A DNA stretch of 64,000 nucleotides from Metaphire vulgaris (lineage: Eukaryota; Annelida; Clitellata; Crassiclitellata; Megascolecidae), in NCBI GenBank assembly GCA_018105865.1, contig CM030834.1, forward strand, positions 4,757,257 through 4,821,256, given 5' to 3'. Both the position numbers and the translations under genes were made by a program. Below, in pieces: positions 1 through 10,739 of this stretch. The notes beneath the pieces are model-generated. The model saw nothing but the letters and a program-made list of their open reading frames with translations. It did no database searches and was not told the DNA's origin. The stretch's first letter is position 1; each line of letters opens with the position of its first letter.

Positions 1-110
1 ATCCAACAAAATCCAACTCTGGCCACATTCGAAAACTTGTATTCTGGTTCAGCCCTATTATACCTATACAGTTTTACATATATATTTATTTTCGTTTTAT
101 ATTGATGCAT

Positions 111-166
111 ATATAATTATATATATATATATATATATACATATATACATACATTCATATATACGC
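111..166. repeat. TA/TATAC microsatellite
   Basis: Run of alternating T and A followed by interrupted ATATAC units. Simple sequence without coding potential. Confidence 0.8.
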
Positions 167-188
167 ACAGAATACCAGGAGCATAAAA

Positions 189-878
189 ATACCATAGGTA
201 TTCGCGGTAAAGTCGACCTCACAGATAGGTCGACCCTGTTTTTGGTCAAAAATTATGTAATTTGCTATGACCCGCATATAAGTCGACAAGGAAGTTTAGG
301 AGCTTACAGATATGTTGCATTGTCTAATATTAGCCGATCTGCACTGAAATTGAGTCAACAGACGGCCGGACAGGTCAAAAGTAGGCCTATTTGCGGTACA
401 CAGAGGTCGCCCGTGCGGTCAAACAGACATCCGCTCTCCTCACCTCTCCCTCCCAACGTCTCCATGCTGGTTACAGGTCAAAAGTATTTGTTACACAGAG
501 GCCAAGGTCGCACGTGCGGTCAAGCAGACCGTCGTTCCCCTCCCATCCCAACGTCTCCAATCTGTTTACAGACCAACGGTCATTGGTTTGAGGTATCTGT
601 TGTCCACAATGTCTGTTATACTCTGAACGGAATCTGATTGGCCCAATCTATCACTGCTTAACAGTGCTCAGTTGAGAAAGGAGGAGCCAGACGCCCACCC
701 CCGTTTGACGCATCTTTAAATAGACACAATATGGCTTGACACTGTAATGCATTAGGAATTGTGTTTCTTCACAAAAATTCTTTGGAAAATTGCATTGACT
801 CGCAGATAAATGGATTTGGCATTTTTTGTGAATTTTAAGGCATAAATTTCTCGACTTATCCGCAAGTATATACGGTAT
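189..878. mobile_element. Nonautonomous TIR element, TACCGTA-type ends
   Basis: The two ends are imperfect inverted repeats: the left begins ATACCATAGGTATTCGCGG and leads into AAGTCGACC, and the right, reversed, begins ATACCGTATATACTTGCGG and leads into AAGTCGAGA. The motif CGCATATAAGTCGAC recurs inside at about 272. No transposase is visible. The reading frames in this stretch follow a local tandem duplication and are not protein-like. The element ends exactly where a mariner remnant begins, so the mariner may have inserted into its edge. The superfamily is not identified. Confidence 0.5.
371..571. repeat. Two-copy tandem repeat, unit about 100 bp
   Basis: Two diverged direct copies lie back to back (371-473 and 474-571). 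Both contain CAGGTCAAAAGTA/T, ACACAGAGG, CGTGCGGTCAA and CCCAACGTCTCCA in the same order. It lies inside the 189-878 TIR element. Confidence 0.7.
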
Positions 879-1630
879 ACACTGTGTCCGGTTAAAAGGG
901 TGCCAGCTCTATTTTCACTGTAACTTATTTTAAGAAAACTTGGCTGATTTCTATGAAAATTTGCAGTTTGAAACAGGAATAAATTGATTTCAGATAGTTA
1001 ATTACAATGAATATCCAAAATGTCCACTGCTTAAATTGACACATGATTTCAGACGTTGTCGCGACTTATGAATTGCTTCTGCAGTGACGGTGTGATCAAG
1101 CTTTGCCCACTTGCTCACCAGTCACCAATCTCTGCTTCAGTTTTTTCAGACTGACGCTTTCCTATAGAATACCTACACAGAGTAGTCCACTGGGTTCAAA
1201 TCTGGTGAGTTTGGTTGTCGCAGTTCAGGTGGTATGAAAACAGAAGTCTCCCTTTGCAATAATTCAATGGTATCGTGAGCACGATGTGCTGGAGCACCAT
1301 CCTGCTGGAAGATGTACCAATCACCAGAAATAAAGCGAATATCTGGTAGTAGCATCTCCTTTAGCACTGTTTCACTGTAACAGCTGCCATTGGTTTTCAC
1401 ACCACGATCCAAAAAGTATAAATTATTGGTCGGATCTGAAATCACATGTTAATTCCTTCATGGACATTTTAAATATTCATTGTAATCGTTTTCCAGATAT
1501 TGTTTGTAACTATCTGAAATCAATTTATTCCTGTTTAAAACTGCAAATTTTATAGATATTGAACGAGTTTTATTAGTGTTATAGTAAAAAGAGTCAACAC
1601 CCTTTCGATCTAGATTCTATACACAATGTA
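878..1630 (-). mobile_element. mariner-like element, internally deleted
   Basis: Terminal and subterminal arms match in inverted orientation: TACACTGTG on the left and TACATTGTG on the reversed right, followed by a long shared block containing TTTGCAGTTT and ACAGGAATAAATTGATTTC. On the minus strand a 90-codon frame (1173-1445) shows the catalytic-domain blocks of a mariner transposase: IFQQDGAPAHRA with the second aspartate and PNSPDLNPVDYSV with the third, 32 residues apart. The N-terminal DNA-binding half is missing and a stop follows VDYSV, after which degenerate C-terminal sequence runs on. At about 750 bp it is shorter than a typical 1.3-kb mariner and should be dead. Confidence 0.8.
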
Positions 1631-1874
1631 TATATGAGATACTTTGAACATGCAATAGGCATATGCTTATTTGATACATGAATCAGCCCCTGTAGCCCTG
1701 TATGTGTGCAATTGTGATTTGCAGAAATATAGGTTTTGTTATTTGATAACTAAAAGAAAAGTAAGTATTCAGTGCCAAGATGATGCTCCTATACTTTAAA
1801 TTTAATAGTTTAGATCGTTTAGAATTAGATTCTTTGACACTGGGTATTTATTTATACTTGATTAAATATTTCAG

Positions 1875-1977
1875 GTCAACAAGCAAGCACTACAATTGGC
1901 ATAGCAGTAGGCGTGGCACTGCTGTTTGTGGTAGTTATTGTGGCACTGGTGGTATTTATAGTTGTATTACGATTCAA
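1875..1977 (+). CDS. Transmembrane exon of a single-pass membrane protein
   Basis: This 103-nt exon is bounded by an acceptor (AATATTTCAG) and a donor (GTGAGT). The open frame reads QQASTTIGIAVGVALLFVVV and continues IVALVVFIVVLRF, a textbook transmembrane helix of about 24 hydrophobic residues followed by a basic stop-transfer. Two nucleotides complete a codon begun in an upstream exon outside the window, and two are left over at the 3' end; the next exon (3494) supplies the missing base to make Lys. The protein family cannot be told from this part. Upstream ectodomain exons lie beyond the window start. Confidence 0.72.
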
Positions 1978-2414
1978 GTGAGTACCTAATTTTTTCATGG
2001 ATAAGTTATTTGAAAATGAATGATTTTATTTTTCTATTTAATTATATGTAGTGATGGTCAAGGTAGAACTTGCTTTAATGCAGTTTTAGTCATTTTTGCA
2101 AAAATTCAGATTTTTACCAAGTTTATAAATTTTTAGATGACTGTCCGATATAATTAAATTTATTGATAGAGCTTCTAATTAGTTATTCACTGGTTATTTA
2201 TATTCTAGTGATAACTTGTTAAATTTTGGTGAATACTGTTTTGATGAGCTGATAGGTGAGTAGTGGACAAGTCAATAATACATAGTTCAGTTGATCAGTT
2301 ATTATTATTAAGAAAAATAATGACCTCTAGGTTATTTTGTGATGGGTGAAATGGCACGGTGCGGTTAGCAAGTTGGACAACTGGTCATGGATGGGTGCAG
2401 AGTTCAAAGTCAAT

Positions 2415-3048
2415 TACCGTAAAATCTAGAGTATAATGTGCACATGAGTATAATGCACACAGCTTTCTGGGGTGCAAGAGATTCACTGGTAGAAGTTCCT
2501 GAGTTTGTGTTTACTATAATGAATGGGAGAATGTGTACCCTGGTGTCATATTAAACAGCTATTTCACTGTCATTAATTATAGGCAGAGTCAGGCTGCAGT
2601 GACACCTGGCTTTGTTTAACTGAGCTAATAGCCAGCAATAAGGTTGTTAATATCACTTGAATTGTGGTTCCAAGTCTTGGTAGTATCCCTCTCCTCTCCC
2701 TCGCTCTCTCTCCCTGCAAATTGTCTCTCTCCCTCTGACAGCAGACACTTTGTACCAACAATAGACTAAGTTGTCAATAAAGTCATTAATGAGGTTCCAG
2801 TCATCATTCTCTTTTCCCTCTGCCCCTCTTCTAACAAGTTGTCTCTCCATTTCTCTCCTTCTCCCTCATTAATGCCACCTGCTTTGCTGTTCAAATGATA
2901 TGCTAAAGAAAGTGCCAGTAAACTTCAGTCTTTGGGAATGAGGAAAAATTTAAATATTTTTTTGTATTATATGAGTATAATATGTGCCCCTAACTTTATG
3001 GAAAATTCTGAGTTAAAAAGTGTGCTCTATACTTGAGATTATATGGTA
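2415..3048. mobile_element. Nonautonomous TIR element, TACCGTA-type ends
   Basis: Left end TACCGTAAAATCTAGAGTAT and reversed right end TACCATATAATCTCAAGTAT are inverted repeats; a second internal GAGTATAAT copy follows the motif on each side. No coding sequence is seen; the middle is a CT-rich low-complexity stretch (about 2665-2870). It lies in the intron between the transmembrane exon and the juxtamembrane exon. Confidence 0.55.
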
Positions 3049-3077
3049 GTTGATTTTTATAAATTACTGCTTATGAG

Positions 3078-3134
3078 CACACAGGGCAGTCCCTACTGAA
3101 CCACTTTAAACCTTGTTATATTATATTATATTAT
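3078..3134 (+). mobile_element. 5'-truncated 3' tail of the CR1 LINE found at 26-30 kb
   Basis: These 57 bases are identical to 30268-30324, the terminal 3' UTR and TATAT tail of the full-length CR1. A copy consisting only of the last tens of bases is what target-primed reverse transcription yields when it aborts early. The lack of mismatches suggests recent activity of this family. Confidence 0.8.
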
Positions 3135-3493
3135 TCATGTACCTGGTATATATATTATATTATTCACGCACAAGCACATGTGCAGGATAAGTGCTAGGCA
3201 TTTTATTCTGATGAAGTGCCAACAAAAGTCATCCATTCCAGAATTTCATCCAGGTCTGCAGACCTACCAGATATCGCTATCTCCATAATTGTCTACCCTC
3301 AGCATCGTGGCATGAGTTTCATATCTGTATTTGTTACTTGAGACCCAGTTATTGACATGATGTAATCATGCTGCCTCTCACCAATGATGAAGTGTTTTGC
3401 GATTGAATTCTTTCTATGTTTTGGACTGACTGTTTATTTCACTGATATATTCTTAATAAAGGAACTTTTCCATTGTTTTATGAAAATTTTCAG

Positions 3494-3560
3494 GAAAAGA
3501 AATCAAGACAGAAGACAACCTGCAGCAAATGTTGGCGGAAGTCTTATGATGGACTCTAGG
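3494..3560 (+). CDS. Cytoplasmic juxtamembrane exon of the membrane protein
   Basis: This 67-nt exon lies between acceptor AAATTTTCAG and donor GTATGA. One base completes the split Lys codon of the transmembrane exon, then 22 codons read KRNQDRRQPAANVGG and SLMMDSR. The basic cluster right after the membrane helix fits an inside-positive cytoplasmic side. The exon ends in phase 0, matching the terminal exon at 4977. Confidence 0.65.
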
Positions 3561-3632
3561 GTATGATGAGATGGAGTTTTTGTGAACAGAAATTACTTAA
3601 GGACGAGTGCCTTTGCTTTCTGTTGTAATTAA

Positions 3633-3708
3633 CCCGTTAAGTGCCGTGTTGATGAGAGCCACTCACAGTGTATACCATGGACGCCATACATCTGCTGTAG
3701 CGAAAGTG
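3633..3708. mobile_element. Possible tiny TTAA MITE
   Basis: TTAA precedes CCCGTTAAGTGCCG and follows GCTGTAGCGAAAGTG. The start CCCGTTAA is shared with the larger TTAA elements in this window, but the inverted repeat is weak and only 76 bp are enclosed. Confidence 0.3.
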
Positions 3709-4150
3709 TTAATCAAATTTATTTTACACTTTGAGCAGATGTGCATTAAAGGAGTAATTTGCTCTCTGCAAATCGATATCTAGTACCTGAAGAACAAAGT
3801 GGCTTAAGACCAAATTTCAATGAGACATGGAATAAATACCAATAATTTGCTGGTAATGCCAAGTTACTACTTATCACTGATAACTTATAATCATTGCTTC
3901 ATCATTATCATTGAATCATCTGGGTTATGATTTCAATTACCCGAATTTGCATTGTCTTAGTCATCAACATCATCATTTCACCATCTTGTCAACTACTGAA
4001 CAAGTCAATGGTTAAGCTAGTGGTAGTTGTGTCCAAGAGGCATTTTCTTTTCCATGGAAATCCTTTAATTATAACCCAAGAAAGTATTTATTATTCTCAA
4101 TTTCATTGCTTTGTTGTAGCCGCGCAGGACGCCAGCATAGGCGCCGGCGG

Positions 4151-4757
4151 CATCAAAGCGCTTTGATGTTGGCACTACACCAGACTGCTGCTAATGAGCG
4201 GTTAACCGGTTAACCGGTCATTTTTTGAACGGTTAACCAGTCCTTCAAAACCAACGGTCTTAACAACCTTAATATTTATTGTGATGAATATGTAAATGTA
4301 ATGTAAATGTAATTAGCTATTCTCAATTTCATTGCTACAAATTTCATTTCTCTTAAACAAATTTCTGTAAAAAATTATGTTTTATTGATGCATAACAAAT
4401 TATAAATAAGAAGATGAAACATGACATACATTTAAAATTCTTGTTTATGGAATTTCTCATTTGATGCAATTTGTTTACTATATTTATTAAGGTTGTTAAT
4501 GGTTAACCGGTTAATCGGTCCTAAGAGCAAGGACCAGTTCTTTTAACTTTGACCGGTTAACTGTAATTTCAATTTGAAAACATCAAAGTGCTTTGATGTT
4601 GGCACTACACCAGACTGCTGCTAATGAGCGGTTAACCGGTTAACCGGTCGTTTTTTGAACGGTTAACCAGTCCTTCAAAACCAACGGTCTTAACAACCTT
4701 AATATTTATTGTGATGAATATGTAAATGCAAATGTAATGTAAATGTAATTAGCTATT
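4151..4757 (+). repeat. Direct duplication, about 170-bp arms
   Basis: The segment 4151-4321 is repeated at 4581-4757 with few differences (one copy has an extra AAATGT unit). Both start with the palindrome CATCAAAGCGCTTTGATG (one base differs in copy 2) and contain GGTTAACCGGTTAACCGGTC and its partial inverse. The spacer also carries GGTTAACCGGTTAATCGGTC. It lies in the last intron of the membrane-protein gene. Confidence 0.75.
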
Positions 4758-4935
4758 TATATTGCGCCTAATCAATCAATGTTAGCAAGCGCATTACAAT
4801 TAATGTCAATTATGTCAATTATTATAAGCACAATTAAACAGATGTGTCTTCAAATGTTTACGGCAAGCGACGGGCGACTTTATGTTCCGTAGCGCTGGTG
4901 GAAGGGCGTTCCAGGCAGAATAGTTTTGTATCTGC
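4745..4935 (-). mobile_element. 3' end of a CR1-like LINE
   Basis: Read on the minus strand the frame gives WNALPPALRNIKSPVACRKH, then LKTHLFN and a stop. This is the C-terminal signature of the LINE open reading frame seen many times in this window. A short 3' UTR follows, ending near GCGCAATATAAAT, the usual terminus of these LINEs here. Confidence 0.8.
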
Positions 4936-4976
4936 CTATATTGTGCTGTTCATTGTGACTCTTTGTATTTCATAAG

Positions 4977-5084
4977 GACAATAACAATGATTCAGTTGAA
5001 AATGGAGGTTGTGCTACAAAATCTTCAAATGCTACAAACGATAATGACACCAGAAAGTATGACGAAGACAATGCCATCACCTAA
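4977..5084 (+). CDS. Terminal exon of the membrane protein, cytoplasmic tail
   Basis: After a pyrimidine-rich tract and TTTCATAAG acceptor, 35 codons in phase 0 end with TAA. The peptide begins DNNNDSVENGGCATKSSN and ends DEDNAIT, rich in Asn, Asp, Ser and Thr, as in an unstructured cytoplasmic tail. Phase agrees with the exon ending at 3560. The acceptor is AAG rather than CAG, a small weakness. No enzymatic or adaptor motif is recognised. Downstream sequence should be 3' UTR; the first AATAAA signals lie in the TTAA element that starts at 5253, and another is at about 8584. Confidence 0.6.
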   Translation, partial: DNNNDSVENGGCATKSSNATNDNDTRKYDEDNAIT

Positions 5085-5252
5085 CAATTAACACAAGAAA
5101 AGGATCAACCTGCCAACAATGTGTAGCTACATAATGCTTTGTTTTGTGTGAGTCTGTGATGACTGTGTATAGTGCAGTTCCCATTCGTTTAGTCATAAAT
5201 CATTTCATTGCAGCTCATTTGGCTGAAAATCATTTTGTCAACAATCATTTAA

Positions 5253-6284
5253 CCCGTTACAGGGGTTCGACGTTTTAAAACGTCGCCCGGAAATCATATG
5301 CGAACGGTGTTCGACGTTTTAAAACGTCGCGCAACTGTTTTGCTCTTCCACCACGGTGTTCGCCGTTTAAAAACGTTTTCTTGATTTGATTTGATTTCCT
5401 TTTTGGCACGGATGGATGGTAAGTACAATAAAAATGCTAAACAATGATGCAAACCACATCTTTGTAGCTTCTATATAGCCTGCAGATTTCAAGATTCTCA
5501 CAAAAAATTTCACTTCTCCGAGCAACGGGTGCCTGGTGTAGAAACACCATAACTCCCCCAAATTGGGTCCCATATTCAAAATTTTGAACTAATCTGTTCC
5601 AAAGACACCCACCTACAACTTTGCCGCTGAACCTAGGGGGGTCACCGCTGAAAAAAAATTTTTATTGACCTTTGAACGTATTTTTTGGGAGAGGGTCATA
5701 TTTTGGTCTGTAGGGTGGACCCAACCCCCGAAATTTTTTTGCACGGATGGATGGTAAGTACAATAAAAATGCTAAACAATGATGCAAACCACGTCTTTGT
5801 AGCTTCTATATAGCCTGCAAGGTAAGGTGTTTCAGATTTGAGATTCTCGCAAAAAAATTTCACTTCTCCGAGCAACGGGTGCCTGGTGTAGAAACACCAT
5901 AGCTCCCCCAAATTGGGTCCCATCTTCAAAATTTTTGAACTAATCTGTTCCAAAGACACCAACCTACAACTTTGCCGCTGAACCTAGGGGGGTCACCGCT
6001 GAAAAAATTTTTTTATTGACCTTTGAACGTATTTTTTGGGAGGAGGTCATATTTTGGTCTGTAGGGTGGACCCAACCCCCGAAATTTCTTTTTTGGCACG
6101 GATGGATGGCAAGTACAATAAAAATGCTAAACAATGATACAAACCACATCTTTGTAGCTTCTATATAGCCTGAAATATAGTAAGTTTAAAAAGTACATGT
6201 TAACAGTTCAAAATAACGTTATTCTCCAAAATTAATAACCCAAGTTGGTAACGTCTTGTAAAAATTAATTCCCCCTTAAACGAG
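5253..6284 (-). mobile_element. piggyBac-like TTAA element with internal tandem repeats
   Basis: Flanked by TTAA on both sides (5249-5252, 6285-6288). Ends are CCCGTTACAGGGG and, reversed, CTCGTTTAAGGGGG. Direct repeats of about 335-355 bp fill the interior: GCACGGATGGATGG recurs at 5406, 5741 and 6096. Near the left end CGACGTTTTAAAACGTCG palindromes recur. Minus-strand frames reading ASLFSIFIVLTIHPC repeat because the DNA repeats; they are interrupted and there is no transposase. Two further copies in opposite orientation are at 58933 and 60773. Confidence 0.7.
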
Positions 6285-6288
6285 TTAA

Positions 6289-6807
6289 TCAAAATTATTG
6301 TCGCCAATAATTCGGTAACCTTTTCATTTAGTAGAAATTGTTATGGTTGAGAGTATGATGGTACATTATAATAGTGTAATAGTAGTAATTATAAGAATGT
6401 GTTGGAATGTATTTTTATTTTATAGAAACTTTTACATTCTTATTATCTAAATTGTTAAAAGTTAAGAAACTTTTTTTGAACATTGAAACATGTTATTAGT
6501 GTAATAGTATTAATTATAAGAATGCAAAAGCCATATGTAGTTATATTTAGCAAATGAATTAATATAGAAGTCCCAAACAAAGAATATCTTAGCATATCAT
6601 TGCAAAATGTGAACATCTGAAAAAATCATATGTTTGTAGGAAGATAGAAGAAGCTTAGAAAAAGTTTGAAGAATATGAAAAAAGTTCCATGAATTATATT
6701 GCATTGTCTTATCATCAAAAGCCAGCAACTAAGTGATGTCAGCCGTTTGGAACTGAAATTCTGAATTAAGATGGTAACAACGAATTTTTAACTAACCAAC
6801 TTTTAAC
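6289..6807. other. AT-rich stretch, no feature seen
   Basis: Short duplicated words such as GTGTAATAGTA...TTATAAGAATG occur twice (about 6373 and 6499), but there is no open frame of note or recognisable repeat. Confidence 0.5.
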
Positions 6808-6809
6808 TA

Positions 6810-6981
6810 CAGTAGAACCTCGTTATATCGAACTTCGCTATATCGAAATAACGTTTATATCGGTTTGAGCGCCGGTCCCGCCAAAACAGTGTTAATGATA
6901 CAGGAATCGATATATCGAACCTCGGTTATATCGAAGTATTTATCACGGTCCCTTGAACTTTGATATAACGAGGTTCTACTG
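6810..6981. mobile_element. pogo/Tigger-like MITE
   Basis: A 172-bp element with near-perfect terminal inverted repeats: both ends read CAGTAGAACCTCGTTATATC inward. It is flanked by the TA dinucleotide on each side (6808-6809, 6982-6983). TA target site, CAGTA start and the CTCGTTATA body are typical of pogo/Tigger-derived MITEs. No coding capacity. Confidence 0.85.
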
Positions 6982-6983
6982 TA

Positions 6984-9837
6984 AGTGGTCAGTGACAAAA
7001 TGATTTTCGATTAATGACTTTTGACTAAATGATTTTTGGACCGAATGATCGGCCACCAGTAGTGCATGGGTTTAAAAAATATTGACTTTGAAAAAGTTGA
7101 TATCGGTAACAATCATGTTTCAGTGTTATATGCTTTCTGAATCATTTGACATTGTAAAGAAATGCACTTTTTTCATTGAGGTTCTAATAGTCTTAAATTG
7201 ATAATTATTTTGATGGTGCTTATCCAAATTGAGATACAAAAGTGTGTAACTATATTCACTTGATGAATAATTCAATGTTGTGAGTTTCATTTATATGTTT
7301 GCATTATTAAATATTTTTATTAGCTTTTATGTTCATTTGCATAATTGGTTTGTCTACTTTGTTGAACTATTAAGAGTGTGTTCTGTGCGTGCATGCATGC
7401 TTGTGTTTTTGTGTGGATGCCCATGTGTATATGTGTTTGGACTTTTACAGGCATATGTCTATGTTGTGTGTGTGTGCGTGTGTGTGTGTGCAATTTATTT
7501 CAATTATGATTTTCAGTTACAGTTTCAGTAGTAGTTATTCAGTTTCATTTACTAATTTTTCAGTTGTTAATGCAGTTATTGAATATATCAGTGAGGATTA
7601 CAGCTATATTGAAATGGATTTTTGCTCAGGCTATTTGAACACCGAGAATTACAAAGGCCAAAGTGGTAATTGTATCTGCAGTAGTGCTACCATCCTTTTG
7701 CACCAAACATTTGTTTTTATTCATTAATCTATACAAATATTGCTGTTGTATAACACATATTGGGGCTGGAGCAGAGCCTCAGCTGCAGAAATTTTGAGTG
7801 ATATTAGGTGGCTCTGGTGCATATTTGAAAGACTTTAATTATCATTTATTACTTAGTGGTTGAGTTGTAATACAATACATATATTGTATCTGTTAACAAT
7901 CATCCTCCCCTGAAAAAGTTCTAAATGGTTTTGTGAAAATCTCATGACTGATCCCAGCCCAGGTAGGAGGCCAGACCCCACTGGTGGGTATGCCAATTGC
8001 AACTAAACTTTTAACATTCTCAACAAGTGAAAGAACTTGCTTGCACAATACTTAACCAATGACCAGTTTAAGCGAGTCATGTCTTATCCATGGTGTTCCT
8101 GTGATCCCCTCTCATCAGCCACCCAATGCCAAGCAAATATACAGCACAGCATCCTCCTATGTGGCTGAAGTAACCTCTATGGGCTTCATAATTTGCAGTG
8201 TTTTCGCTTGAATAACAAATATTTAAATGGGATAAGGTATAAGTAACTGATTAACTTTCTTTTTTTAAATGGACCAAATTACTTTCCAGTTTTTATTAAT
8301 TTTTGATTAGTTAACTAGAGAACTTCTTGTTATATATATATAATTGTGTGTGTGTGCATGTGTGTCTGTGTGTAGTTATATACACTTTTTATATATTATT
8401 GCATGAAATTCACTTACTGGTAAAGAATTTCTGAATCTCCTTTTATATAAAGTACTATTGACCATTCTGTATCACAAATGTGTATGTGTGTGGTTTGTGC
8501 ATGTATATGTGTATATTTGTAGTATAGACAGATTAAATAAGTGTAAAAGGTACACATTCAATAGATTGTAATACAAGTGTTAAATAAAGTTTGCATGCCA
8601 TGTAAAAGGGACTTGTTTTTAGAGATTTTCTAAGTTGTCATTGATCAGTTTTGCAGAAGCATCTTGAGCTGTTAATTCAAGGTGGTAGGTCTCACCCAAA
8701 GATTTGAACTATTTGTTATATGCTTCTGTTTTCTTTGTGTGTTAGTATAGAAATGGCAAATGTTGGCTGACATATATAGTGGTTGGTGCTGTGATATTGA
8801 CTGATTAGATTCTTCTTCTTCTTTTTTCAGTTTAGTCTTCGTATTTTCAGTTTAGTCTTCGTATGAATATAGACTTTGATAGATAATAGGGATTTCAGTT
8901 TTGCAACTGCTTTTGAGCTTCTCAGTTATTGTTGGAAGTGATATTTGGCTATATTCTGTGTATGGAATTTAATGAAAGTTTAATTCGTTTTTTTATTTTG
9001 TTTGGTGCCTAGTTATAGTTGTTTACTAGTTTTACCATAACTGTTACAGATTGTGACCCAAATGATTAATTTCTTGAATGCTGATTACAGAACATTAACC
9101 ATTGAATATTTTTAAAACTTTATTTCATTTCCTGGACAGTAGATGGATTTCACTGCATAATGTTTGTGATTTTAATTTGAAATTTTAAAAAATGCTCTTG
9201 AAGTTTTTGATTAAATGCCAACTTTTTAGTTGCTAAGTTTGATTAAACTGGGAATGATTTGCCTTTCTGTTAAATGCTTTTCATGCATGCTTATATTCCA
9301 TTTAAGTGACATTTGTTGCCATTGTGGCAGTTCTGTTTGGCATTATGCCTGCCTGTGGTGGGATGAACATGCTTTTCTTTGCCCTCTTTATATAAAGTTA
9401 GGATTTAAGCAACTTGCATAAGGTTGCCACACTGTAACTACGACACTAGGTTCAAATTGAATCTGCAACTCTCCGGTTGCATGGCATGAATCTTTATCAT
9501 TACTCTGATGTGTTCGCATAGTGATGAGGAAAGGCTGATATTGTTTCTACTAACTCTTTCGTTCGCCCTTGCAATCCGTATAACCAATATGTTATGAAGC
9601 CAAAATGGCCTTATGGGGCCAAATGACTAAGAGTGGACACTACCGGTAATAACTTGTGTTAGTTAATTATTTGTACAATATGTTATTTGATAAAATATTG
9701 ATATATTCCTTTCAACTGTAGTTGGAGGAAAGCCTATCATGATTTTCAATAGAGACGGTGAAATCCCATTCCATGGGCTGAATCTGGCCCCTGCCTCTAT
9801 TTTGTCCACTTGTAAGTTGAGCATAATGGTTGTTTTT
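6984..9837. other. Noncoding AT-rich region with GT microsatellites
   Basis: No exon or TE could be supported. TG-rich runs lie at about 7380-7490 and 8340-8385. A 20-bp unit TTTTCAGTTTAGTCTTCGTA is tandemly duplicated near 8826-8866. An AATAAA at about 8584 could serve as a poly(A) signal for the upstream + strand gene, but nothing ties it to that gene. Frames over the TG-rich DNA are composition artefacts. Confidence 0.5.
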
Positions 9838-9847
9838 CTCTTAAGCC

Positions 9848-10193
9848 AGGGGTGGCTAGCCCACAGGGCACATTCAACCAGCCGACTGCTAATTGGCAGC
9901 CCATGGGGCATCTTTTTAAATAAGTTTTAGTGGTCCTATTTATGTATACAATATCAAGTCATGAGTAAGACTTTTAGTTCCTGTGCTTAATTTAGTAAAA
10001 TAGTTACATTACATTTAGACTGCTTTTTAATTGTAGCTGTAGCTTATTTTTAAAAACTCTAATGTCACTAATATTTGCTGTTTGAAACAACTTTATGGAA
10101 AGTAAATGCTTCTGCCAAGTTTATTTAATTTGAGCTTATTATTGACCATGATGGTTTATAAACAATTTGGCCCATGGTTGGAAGTCTGGCCTC
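9848..10193. mobile_element. Possible hAT-type MITE
   Basis: Left end CAGGGGTGGCTAGCCCAC and reversed right end CAGAGGCCAGACTTCC followed by a reversed GGGCCAAA resemble the CAGGGGTGGCCA ends of hAT MITEs. The flanks do not form a clear 8-bp duplication and the arms are only partly alike. Confidence 0.3.
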
Positions 10194-10510
10194 TGCTGCA
10201 TTTCTTTTTCTGTGATGTCTGAACTACAGTGATCCACTAGACAATGTTTCATTCAGTTAACTATGTGTCTTATTTTATTAGACAATGATAAGTCATTGAT
10301 AGCATTGTAAGCAGTGATCTACTCAACTGATATGGTGATTCAATTATCTCAATGATCAATATTTTCAAATTTAATTAGTAATGAAAATAAACCTTAGACC
10401 AACTGTATGTTTCAATACCACTAAATTTATTAAATACATCAGCTTGGGATTGCATCTGTTGATTTTAAAATAAATGTTATATTGCAACAGCCGAGTTTAT
10501 CTGTTAGTAC

Positions 10511-10739
10511 CAGCAGGGTTTAATCTAGGCCGTTTTCGGGGTGAAATTGCCCTTCCCCCGGAAATTTCAAATTCCCCCGGAAATTTTGGCATACTACATC
10601 AACTAAGAGCAGCCCCTAGCTGATTTCTCCCCGGGGAACAGACATTGGGGAGGTCATACTACTTGCCAAAATGTCAAAATTTTGGGAGGGAATTCAAAAT
10701 GGGGGGAACTCCTCCAAAGAAGGCCTAGAATAAACACTG
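10511..10739. mobile_element. TIR MITE with GGCCTAGA motif
   Basis: Left arm CAGGGTTTAATCTAGGCCG and reversed right arm CAGTGTTTATTCTAGGCCT are inverted repeats, followed inward by matching tracts of CCCCCGGAAATTT and related sequence. Flanks TCTGTTAG and TCTGTTAT could be an imperfect 8-bp TSD, with three extra bases on the left. Probably hAT-related. Confidence 0.6.

Noticed and set aside
4117..4166. Alternative terminal exon after TTGTTGTAG
   Set aside because: Read in phase from 3560 it hits a stop after six codons; the 4977 exon gives a longer in-phase tail.
5367..6149. Conserved small proteins with ASLFSIFIVLTIHPC
   Set aside because: The frames repeat because the DNA is tandemly repeated; they are interrupted differently in each copy, and antisense frames are just as open.
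7280..7727. Cysteine/valine-rich proteins
   Set aside because: Frames run across a TG microsatellite and AT-rich DNA; composition artefact.
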